Assembly (NCBI GenBank): GCA_019843655.1
Contig: JACDQD010000002.1
Coordinates: forward strand, 17,011,154-17,075,153
Origin: Lethocerus indicus
Taxonomy: Eukaryota > Arthropoda > Insecta > Hemiptera > Belostomatidae
Reading direction: 5' to 3'
DNA length: 64,000 nt
Part shown: piece after piece, positions 19,901 through 28,499 of the stretch
Layout: every line of letters begins with the position of its first letter
Position numbering within the stretch: position 1 is the stretch's first letter
Notes under the pieces: generated by a model
The model's database searches: none
Seen by the model: the letters and a program-made list of their open reading frames with translations, nothing else
Told to the model about the DNA's origin: nothing
Position numbers and translations under genes: made by a program

Positions 19901-22900
19901 AGGCTAGGCGTGAGTACTCATCAATCGTCGTGAGGTACTTTTCCTTTTCCCAGAAGAACACGTCTATCTGGACTCTCAAACCCAGCTCTGTCGGGGTCGG
20001 TTATAACCATCCGCGGGGCTTCTAGCGGTCTCTACATACTTTATGGTTTTGCACACGAGCACTCGCCGACAATTTCTCTAATTGTTGCCCAGCATGTTGG
20101 GCCAATAATATTCCTTTCAGGTGGTCTAACGTTTCTTTCTCCTCTGTGGTTAATACCGGTATGGTAACTATTAACTATTTCGCGTTGGCGCGTCTCCGAT
20201 TTTATGGTTTCCACCATCCTGTCGCAAACTATTAGCTGGCCGGTCCGTCCTATTTGCCCTGCTAGGTAGGCTGTAATCAGCCTCTGTTCCAGCTCTCGGG
20301 AATCGGTATACGCATGATACGATCTGTCCTGATCCAGTACCTGTTGTAAAATCTCTACTAACTGTTCGGTCGACGCGTCTGTCCCCACGCAGAACTGTCG
20401 TTGTCCGCGTATGCATACCGATCGCGCTCCGTAGTTATTTCCGATCCTGTACCGCTCCACTAGGATCAACTGATCCCGCTTATCGTTGATTGCGACAGTC
20501 AGTCACTCCTGACGGAAGGTCAGATTCTGGCTCTTCCGGGGTGACGGGTGGTCTCTCTTCGGTCGTTCCTAGACCTCTATCGCTAAACGCCAGTCTCTCG
20601 GTATCTCAGGGGCGAATGGGGTATCTTCCTCTCCGGCCACCTCTGGGTCGTCCGCGTTTTCTCCGGCGTTGATTTCCTGGAGAGACAGTCTGCCACCACG
20701 TTCTCCAGACCTTGTGTGCGAATATCACGAAGTCGTACGCGGCTAGCCGCTCTTTCCACTTCGTGATACGCGCAGACGTCTCCTTCAGTTTGTCAACCCA
20801 GACTAACAGCTTATGGTCCGTCGGACCGCGAACGATCTCCCAAACACGTACGGCAGCTGAATTGTTCCCCATACGACTCCCAGGTTCGCGCTCTATCGTG
20901 CTATAATTCCTTTCCGCGGCCGTTAGTTTCCGACTCGCGAATGCGATAGGCCTGTCGCCATCCTCTTCCGGTTGGGAGAGGACCGCGCCTATCGCTTCTT
21001 GACTTGCGTCCGTCGTTATCACGAACTGCTGTTCGAAGTCGGGGAATTTCAACACGGGGGCAGAGCAAAGGGCCTCCTTACATCGTTCGACCGCATCCAG
21101 GACTCTTGCGGTGATGCTGAACTCCTTCCCCTTTTTCAGCATCGCCGTCAAGGGCTCCGTCATGTGGGCGAACGACCGGATGAACCGCCGATAATATCCG
21201 ACCATACCCAAGAACGTCCGGACCTCCTTAACGTTCTTGGGTACCGGCATTTCCCTTATTGCCCTGATCTTATCCGCATTCGGACTCACTCCCGTGGCCG
21301 TAATCTCGTGTCCCATGAACTTTATTTGATCTACTGCCAACGTTGTCTTGTCGGCTGCGACCTTCAGACCAAATTCTTTGATCCTCTCGAATAGCTTCCC
21401 GAGGTGGCGTTCGTGGTCTTTCAACGTCTTGCTGAAGACCACGATGTCGTCCATGTATATCTGGACACACCCCTCATCTAATCCTTCGAAAATTCGTCCA
21501 TTAACCGTTGGAAGGTCGCTGGGGCATTTTTAATCCGAATGGCATCCGTAGGAACTCGTAATGTCCACGCTCGAAACTGAAGGCCGTCTTTCACGTCTTC
21601 TGGATGCATACGTATCTGGTGATACCTGGACTTCAGGTCGAGCGTGCTGAACACTCGAGCACCCGCCATCCTATCTAACATCTCTTCCAAGCGGGGCAGC
21701 AGGGTACCTTTCCAGCCTAGTCCTACTGTTTAATTGCCTGTAGTCTACTACGACTCTATATTTCTGTACTCCATCTGCCCCTACTTTCTTGGGGACTACC
21801 CACAGGGGGCTGAATGACGACGTTGATCGCCGTATAATGCCCTGTTCTATCATCTCTTTAATATGTTGGCTAATTATTTCTTTCATTGCCTGTGGGTATC
21901 TACGCGGCTTAACATACACCGGTTTGTGCCCTCAAGGTCTATGGTGTGCGGACCTGCCCGTTGCTGTTAACGGCTCTCCCATCCTTATAAAACGTATCAC
22001 CATACCGGTCTTTAATTTTGCCTACTAATTTCTCTCGCGCGGTTTGAGCGCTCTCAGCCGCCGTGACCGACATGTCCGCGACCCTTTGTCCCACGCCTCG
22101 CGCTATACTGTCAGTTGCCCAGGGTTACTGTCCAACAGCCGTCCGTCAGTCGCTGTTCCCCGTTCACCCTTCGATTATGTGCACCCGATTATTACGTCGT
22201 ATTTTCGGCTGGGCAACGTCGCGACGTGTACCGCGGCAGTTCCCGATTACCGGTCAGTTTCCGGAGGTGGTATCTTCGCCTCGCCCTGCAGACGTTCCAC
22301 TCCGGTCACGGTTCTGACCGTACATTTACACGGGTCTCCCGATGTGGTTCCCGGAATTTCCTGCATGCCGCAGGCGAGATCAACGTGGAATCGGACCCCG
22401 TATCTAGAAGGCCCACAATCCCCAGGACTTAATATAGATCACGGGCAGCAAGCCTGGTCGCGCGCACACTCCCGGGGTGAAGCCCCGTTACCCCGGTGTC
22501 CGCTGCCCGTGTGCCGAGACCACTCACCTCGCTGGAGTGGCGTCGTCCGCCGGATTCCGGCCGTTGTTTCTGGGCTCCTTCCTCGACCTCCGGTCCTCGC
22601 TCGAGCTCGACGACGCCGACGATGACCTCTGTGAAACCTCTTCCAGTGACCCGTTGCGGCCTTTGTTCGTGGATGAAGTCTTCAGAGTCTGACTGAACCT
22701 GAAACTGACGAACTTATATTCTTTAATACGTGGACCTTTGGTTTCCGCGATCCCTTCCTCTCGCTCGTCTTCTTGTCGCCGATGCCTATTTCCTCCAGGG
22801 CGGGTCGCACTTCCTCCATAACCTTGACGGCGTACGCCAGGTGGCTCTTCTCCTGGTTCGCGCTCCATCCTAAGATCCTTGCCCACCGTCTCCAGATCGA

Positions 22901-23726
22901 GGCCCTCGACCCAGCGTAGTGTTCCTTCAGCCGGTTTCGGACCTCGATCCAGGGCTGCTGGACCTGCAACCCGATTTCCCGTAAGACGGACCTATCAATC
23001 CGCCCACGAGATCCTCCACCAGTGGCGTGCAAAGTTCCGGCGGCAGCCTGCCGTCACAAATTTCTTTGTGAAGGCCGTCCGCCTTCTCTAACCACTCAGG
23101 TGAGGTCGCGGGCCTGACCCTCGAACGGCCACAGGTTACCTATTCGGACCGCCAGATAGGATGTCCTATGATTCTGTGCGGCCATCCATGCCGCCGTTGT
23201 GGCTGCGTCCATGGTGGCCTGGTCGAAGGGTGATTTTGGCCATGGTTTCTCACTATGAAGGTGGCTGGTCTAATGATCGTCCTCTTGTCGTCGGCCAGTT
23301 TTCCTGCTGATCAGACAGACGAAAGAACCACGCGCTCGAAGAGGAGGTGTAAAGAGAGAGAGAGAGAACCGAAAGAAAAGAGAGAAGAAAAAAAAAAATT
23401 CCGGCTTCGCACTGTACTGTTCCCGGGTTTCGGCACCAGTTAAACTTTGCACGGGAAATTCACTGTTTTTAAAAAACGCAAAGCTTTATTACAAGAAATG
23501 ATATAAATGCGTAATACAAGAAAATACACGAGGAAGTGCTCACAAGCGATGCTAACTATCAACTCGCGAGGCCTCTGCCCGGTTTACAATATATAACGAT
23601 CATCTTAACAAAGGGCTTTTGCCAATCTAACGTTGTTTATTTACATCTCTTAATGCCAGTTTGGGCTCCTATGGCTTTAACTTTGATATATATATATATA
23701 TATATATTATACTAAAGTCCGAGGTA

Positions 23727-23761
<35 letters not shown>

Positions 23762-25224
23762 CCTTTTTCCTCGCGACTGCTTTTGGAAGGCGTTGCATAA
23801 GTAGTATAATTAGAGCCGGAGTTTTATGGCCTTACTTTTTACCAGCATCCAGAAGCCAGAATAGTGAACGGGGTTGAGACAAGACCCAATGAGTTCCCCT
23901 TCATGGTTGCCGTCATCGACACATTTAGAGGGTTCCAGTTTTGTGGGGGTTCGCTGATCACTGCTTACCACGTTTTAACCGCTGCTCATTGCACCTACAA
24001 GCACCTCTTGGCCGGAAGATCGATTTCGGTTGTTATCGGAGACCATAACTTGTACACAGGTATGTTCATTACATTGTTAGTGCTAAGAATAAAAAACAAG
24101 CTGAAATCATTATTCCAGATTTGAACGAATAATTATAACAACTTGACCGATCCAGAAAGATTCAATATTCGAAAAGAAGATGCGATCAGCTCGAAACGCT
24201 ATTTATGCGAAACCACGATTAACTTACATCATTCACGGTTACAACAGGATTTGTTGTAAATCGCCGACTTCGATTGATTAATAATAATGGTTCCTTTCTT
24301 TCAGACGATGAAACCAACGCAACCAGAACGATTGAAGTAGTTAGAATTGTTCAGCACCTCGAGTACAACGCTTGGAGTTTAAAGAACGATATAAGTTTAC
24401 TTGTGCTAGGTGAAAGAGTAGAATTCAATAGGTTGGTTGGTCCAGTTTGTTTGTCCAAAGTCCAGCTTGAAATACCCATGCAGTATGTGTCAATTATAGG
24501 TATGAAACATTAACTTTTTATTTTTTCCTTATTTTTAAAGCGCAATTGTGCTTTTGCCTATATGCGCTTAAACATTAATTTAATAAGAACCCAATTCAAC
24601 CATGTTTAAAATATTACCCGCAGTGATATAAAGTGGCCGATTTCAATCGTGTAGTAAAAATCGGAATGTTTTGCATTAAATTGTCCAATGTGAGCTGAAG
24701 GGACATATATTTTCAACTAGGTTGGGGCAACCTCAGATGGCAGGGATCCTCTCCGGATGTTCTCCAGAAGGTGCACGTACGAGTCGTGCACAGGAGTTCC
24801 TGCAGCAAGTATTCTTCTTAGTCGATGACATAAACGCAACGCAAATATGCACTTACGCATCGGCAAAAGCTTCATGCCAGGTGAGAGCAGAATTCTTCTC
24901 TTCATTCTAACACAAAATTAATCCTGATTTTGAATTGTTCTTCTTCGGTTTTCTTGTTCGTGTAAATATTTTAAATTTCTAATCGCGTCGATGTTTATTC
25001 AGGGCGATTCGGGAGGTCCGGTGATCTGGCTCGATCCCGAGACTAACCGCTACGTCCAGGTCGGACTTGTGTCCTTCGGCACCGTCTGCGCAGACACCAA
25101 TCCCACCGTCCACACCGATGTAACAGCCTACTATGACTGGATACAAGATAACATCAAAGGTATTCATTTTCAATTCGACAGCATTTCTCCAAGACACGAG
25201 AGAAAATTATATTTTACAGAGTAG
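16998..25224 (+). CDS. Secreted double-CUB trypsin-like (S1) serine protease, frameshifted
   Basis: Exons: 16998-17210, 17628-18044, 18239-18571, 23846-24059, 24305-24499, 24721-24880, 25003 to about 25224. The first encodes a signal peptide (VEALWLLAFVSCVAA) and the start of CUB domain 1; the next two complete it and add CUB domain 2, separated by a proline-rich linker. The third ends TNCRCGWANK, the cysteine linker typical of insect CUB-proteases, and the fourth begins HPEARIVNG, the activation site. The catalytic triad is visible: LTAAHC (exon 4), NDISLLVL (exon 5), GDSGGP (exon 7). Relatives are annotated in true bugs and bees as salivary or venom serine proteases; a clotting or immune role is equally possible. 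Exon 6 changes frame after SCSKYSS and meets TAG at 24819-24821, while homology resumes one frame away (INATQICTYA). As read, the protein would lose its catalytic serine, so this is a pseudogene, an allele or a sequencing error. The end may be spliced after IQDNIK instead of reading to 25224. Confidence 0.88.
18661..18683 (+). repeat. Left copy of 23-bp repeat flanking the retroelement
   Basis: CCTTTTTCCTCGCGACTGCT plus TTT directly precedes the left LTR. An identical copy lies at 23762-23784, beyond the right LTR and a (TA)n run. Both are preceded by an ATATATA stretch, so the duplicated segment may be about 30 bp. This is much longer than the 4-6 bp target duplication of LTR integrases. Confidence 0.85.
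18684..18960 (-). repeat. 3' LTR of the retroelement (left copy)
   Basis: It matches the right copy over most of its length, starting at AAAAACGCAAAGC. On the plus strand it ends CCGGGACA at 18960, so on the element strand it starts with the canonical TG (TGTCCCGG). The purine-rich stretch just inside it could be the polypurine tract. The outer end, corresponding to about 23439-23465 in the right copy, is missing and flanking sequence abuts directly. Confidence 0.82.
23421..23438 (-). other. Retroelement primer binding site complementary to tRNA-Phe
   Basis: The plus strand reads TCCCGGGTTTCGGCACCA. This equals the 3' end of eukaryotic tRNA-Phe: the T-arm CCCGG, the acceptor strand TTTCGGC, the discriminator A and the added CCA. 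It lies immediately inside the 5' LTR, where a retroelement primer site must be. The classic Drosophila gypsy-group elements use other tRNAs (Lys, Ser, Arg, Leu). Confidence 0.85.
23439..23725 (-). repeat. 5' LTR of the retroelement (right copy)
   Basis: It directly follows the primer binding site on the plus strand. It shares the block from AAAAAACGCAAAGC to about ATGCC-GTTTGGGC with the left LTR, and a short tail (CTAAAGTCCG). A middle segment has been replaced by a TA-rich run at 23685-23710. Several substitutions and small indels separate the two LTRs, so the insertion is not recent. Confidence 0.82.
23685..23760. repeat. Two (TA)n runs at the right LTR edge
   Basis: TA runs occupy 23685-23710 and 23731-23760, separated by a short remnant of LTR sequence (ACTAAAGTCCG). 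They probably expanded inside the LTR and in the flank after insertion. Confidence 0.9.
23762..23784 (+). repeat. Right copy of 23-bp repeat flanking the retroelement
   Basis: Identical to 18661-18683. It marks the right edge of the inserted DNA and lies 61 bases before the acceptor of protease exon 4. Confidence 0.85.
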
Positions 25225-25373
25225 ATTAAGATTTTTTATGGGATATTTTATTCCCATCCGGTTTCAAAAAATCCGGACCGAACGGCTCTTACATAGAGAG
25301 CAGTTAAACATCCCTATGGATCAGCTCTCGCACATACTCAGGTATCAAGAGTTATATATAACATATAAATAAT

Positions 25374-25390
25374 AATATATTATATTATAT

Positions 25391-25431
<41 letters not shown>
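25374..25431. repeat. (TA)n microsatellite
   Basis: It begins as imperfect TATAT units and becomes a pure TA run, about 150 bases downstream of the protease stop codon. Confidence 0.95.
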
Positions 25432-25435
<4 letters not shown>

Positions 25436-25525
25436 AATTCATGAAAAAAGTTGGACATTAAGAGTTATGAGTAATATGGTTGGCCACTAGTCTGTATGGG
25501 TGAGGTGCAGATGAATATATAATTA

Positions 25526-25834
25526 ACCGTAGATTTGTTGTGTTTCTGTCTCCCCTCGCTGGTTTGGTCTTTTGCTAGACCGGTTTCGGCTGCTCGCCAT
25601 CTTCAATAGCGGTGTTGGTCACTATTGGCACTTTGGATGTTTTTCGGACTTTGGTGTCGTCACAGACAGTACAAGTGACAGTGACAGTGCAGTGAGGATG
25701 CCCGAAAAACATCCAATCCGCTACTGAAGATGGCGAGCAGCCGAAACCGGTGTCGCAAAAGACCAAACCAGCGAGAGGAGATAGAAACACAACAAATCTA
25801 CGGTATTCAAACCCCTCGCAGACCACAAAACAGG
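25526..25834. mobile_element. Fold-back MITE with long inverted arms
   Basis: The left arm starts ACCGTAGATTTGTTGTGTTT at 25526 and runs through CTCGCTGGTTTGGTC, GTTTCGGCTGCTCGCCATCT and GGATGTTTTTCGG. The right arm repeats these in reverse complement and ends at 25804. The arms are about 100 nt with small mismatches and flank a loop of roughly 60 nt rich in GTGACAGTGACAG. A tail to about 25834 (CCCCTCGCAGACCAC) is shared with another copy at 40901-40980. It has no coding capacity. The family is not identified; a non-autonomous DNA transposon is the natural reading. Confidence 0.85.
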
Positions 25835-26117
25835 TATGTTAAAATATAATCTAACCTTTATTATATTATCTACAGAAACCATGCCTCAAGAAACCTGCAG
25901 CAAGATACCTTGAAGCCTTCATCTAATGTATTGGAGCCCGAATTGTCTTGAAATGAATTGTTTGATCATTATTGAAAACATGGATTTAATTTTAAGTATA
26001 CAATTCTACATGATAAATTGTCTTTTTGAAGTAATATTTATTCCTACCTACTACCTTATCCCAGAATCCTATCTCGGTGATAATTATTTTATAATATGCC
26101 ATATACTTACTGTGCTC

Positions 26118-26180
26118 CATCGAAGTAAAAGTCACTCTGGGAGGTAATCCCTGACTCAATTCTCTTTTACAATATCTACA
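26118..26180 (-). CDS. Candidate small coding exon, unassigned
   Basis: On the minus strand a pyrimidine-rich acceptor ending TGTTGTAG is followed by about 63 open bases encoding YCKRELSQGLPPRVTFTSME, then a strong donor (ACA then GTAAGTATATG). The codons look protein-like and both splice sites are good, but no partner exon was found and I do not recognise the peptide. It lies downstream of the MEGF8 stop codon on the same strand, so it could be a non-coding 3' piece or chance. Confidence 0.2.
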
Positions 26181-26699
26181 ACACAAAAAACCTGCAGCAA
26201 AATAAATTGCTAAGTTATTTATGTTGCATCGAAAGTTTGATTTGTTTCTCTGTTTTGTACAGATACAAAGTAGAGGGTTAAATATAGGATGAGATAAAGT
26301 TATGTGGTGAGGTATACATTATATTATAAAATTACCTTGGAAATATTAAAGAACTTAAAAATAATTAACATACTTATCGAAAGTATATAATTTATTAACG
26401 ATGATAACAATACATATTTTAAGTTTTATTGTACACTTATCAAACACAAAGAAATTTAATTTCAACTTGTTCTGTGAGTACGCTGTAATCAACAATCTAT
26501 CATGGATATAGTTCTTTCATGGAATATTTTTGTTTTAGTGGTTATTTATTACATATATATCTGTAAAACCTTATTAACAATTGTTGGCACATTTATACTG
26601 TCTAACACACATTAATATCTCAAAAACCTATTGTCTCTTCACTATCAATAAAATATTATTTGGCAAAATATCTATTTCATTTGGTTGAAACATACACAC

Positions 26700-26703
<4 letters not shown>

Positions 26704-26752
<49 letters not shown>
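26704..26752. repeat. (TA)n microsatellite
   Basis: A pure TA run of nearly 50 bases between the protease and MEGF8. Confidence 0.95.
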
Positions 26753-26758
<6 letters not shown>

Positions 26759-27000
26759 CAGACGAATATTTTATTGACCTCTGAGAGGACAATACATATT
26801 AAAGAGAATACAATAAATATAGGATACAAAATCAAATGCAACACTCAATTTACAATATATTACAACTCAAGCTCATTAAACAAAATCAGTTAAATTCAGA
26901 CATCTTACAATACTTGAACTGAATTTACAACCATTATACAAATATCTGTACATTTCAACATTTGGATTGAACTTATACCAAGTCCACATAAATAAATAAA

Positions 27001-27061
<61 letters not shown>
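27001..27061. repeat. (TA)n microsatellite
   Basis: A near-pure TA run of about 60 bases, the longest pure one in the window. Confidence 0.95.
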
Positions 27062-27063
<2 letters not shown>

Positions 27064-27975
27064 AGACAATTATTACAGAAATCCGAAGTTCAGTGATTTG
27101 CTTCAGATTATTACATGTTGATACAACTGTGTAAGTTCATAAACCACATGTAGTTCCTTCAACATATGCATTTGTGAACAAATTTTTGTGGTTGTGGACA
27201 GGGTGTGTGTAATAAAAACTACACAACAGATATAATGGACAATCATTTTAAATTAAATATACAATTTACTGGAATGTTACAATTTTCAATTCTAGAACAT
27301 ATTCTTGACATTTAACACAGCCTTTTAAATAGTAAATATATATTCAAGATTTGTATTATTAATAATAATTAGAGTATTAATAATAAAAACTTGTAATTAT
27401 ATAAGTGATTTTTTTATCATCCTTTATCCTCTTTTAAGGCTTTTATACACAATTTACAAGCACAATTATACTATGTACAATAAAATCCATATATGTGTAT
27501 GTGTGTGTGAGTAAGTACAGACGGATCAAATATTGGTATACCTAACTCATTCCCAGTCAACTTAAGTAGTCACACAATGTAAAGATATGTAACTGTCACT
27601 ACATCAAAAGCAGTCTTATTCATATTGAACACCGTATCAATAGGGACCATGTAAAAGATATGAATTACTTACATTATGAATAACACATAATAATTACATT
27701 TATTTATGAAGTTCTGTATGAAGAATTTGTTAACATTTAACTCTGTTATTATCAATATTTCTTGACATGATGTAATATTTTCATGGGAGATACTTACAGA
27801 AAAGGTATTGAAAATGGAGAGAACAGACAGAGAAACATAGCCACTACTGTAATACTTGCCACATAGATGTCTATGTGCTATAAACCATATCTAACACTAA
27901 ATAATATTCAACAAGATATTACAACAGAAAGAACACCAATTATTACCATATTATTTATTTGTGTTCATGGACATG

Positions 27976-27979
<4 letters not shown>

Positions 27980-28030
<51 letters not shown>
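27980..28030. repeat. (TA)n microsatellite
   Basis: A TA run preceded by GTATATGTATATG, about 470 bases downstream of the MEGF8 stop codon. Confidence 0.95.
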
Positions 28031-28033
<3 letters not shown>

Positions 28034-28499
28034 AACCTTTCATAGTTTTTTTATATATAAATCAGTTCTTCATAATTTCAGCTCTTCATTTTATGCTATA
28101 ATGTGTACAATTAACTGTGCCTCAACACCCAGAGGGTAACACAAATTCATTATTATGTTTCAAATAATGGAATGTGACATACTACAATGCAGTAAAGAAT
28201 TAAAAAAATATTTTTACATTATTGAAACCAAAATTAAATTGGACTGAAACTATACTTTGAAATATTCTCCATATTTAAATAAATTCATAATGATATTGTA
28301 TTCAAATTCAGAAATAAAATTGAATAGCATGAATGTTAGGTCAGGAAGCCTCAACAAACAACAGTAAAAAAGATAATTCTCAATTGAGAAGAGAATATTA
28401 ACATCATTATATACTAAAATTTATCAGAACACATCAGTTACTGTTAGAACATGCATTGAAACTATGTCACAAGGTGAAGATTAAATAGTTAATTATAAG

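Larger units (their letters stand above)
18684..23725 (-). mobile_element. Ty3/gypsy-type LTR retrotransposon, decayed
   Basis: The element reads right to left. Order on the minus strand: 5' LTR, tRNA-Phe primer site, gag-like region (23032-22524), degraded protease region, reverse transcriptase (21919-21270, with TLDLKSRYHQIRMHP and the catalytic box YMDD), RNase H (TTDASQEAIGAVLSQ), integrase zinc-binding part (NHRGE, then C-x-C near 20050), integrase core (PQSHGMIERLH, 19799-19602), integrase C-terminus (DPRYLGPYRV, 19441-19184), 3' LTR. RT-RH-IN order is diagnostic of Ty3/gypsy. Pol is broken into several frames by frameshifts, so the copy cannot be autonomous. Only about 220 nt separate integrase from the 3' LTR, leaving no space for an envelope gene. 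Confidence 0.93.
18572..23845 (+). other. Intron 3 of the CUB protease, filled by a retroelement
   Basis: The donor follows GWANK at 18571 (GTGACA) and the acceptor is CCAG ending at 23845. The other introns of this gene are about 120-420 nt, whereas this one is 5,274 nt, nearly all of it retroelement and (TA)n. The element is antisense to the gene. Both splice sites look intact. Confidence 0.85.
25225..28499. other. Intergenic region: MITE, (TA)n arrays, MEGF8 3' UTR
   Basis: This separates the protease from MEGF8; the two genes converge. It contains the fold-back element at 25526-25834, (TA)n arrays at 25374-25431, 26704-26752, 27001-27061 and 27980-28030, and a candidate exon on the minus strand at 26118-26180. 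The part next to 28500 must hold the MEGF8 3' untranslated region. No other gene is supported. Confidence 0.65.

Noticed and set aside
22044..22625. 193-codon plus-strand frame in the retroelement
   Set aside because: It is antisense to the gag/protease region; the peptide is Arg/Ser/Pro-rich and matches no domain.
26660..26893. 77-codon frame with an Ile-Tyr run
   Set aside because: It is a translation of the (TA)n array.
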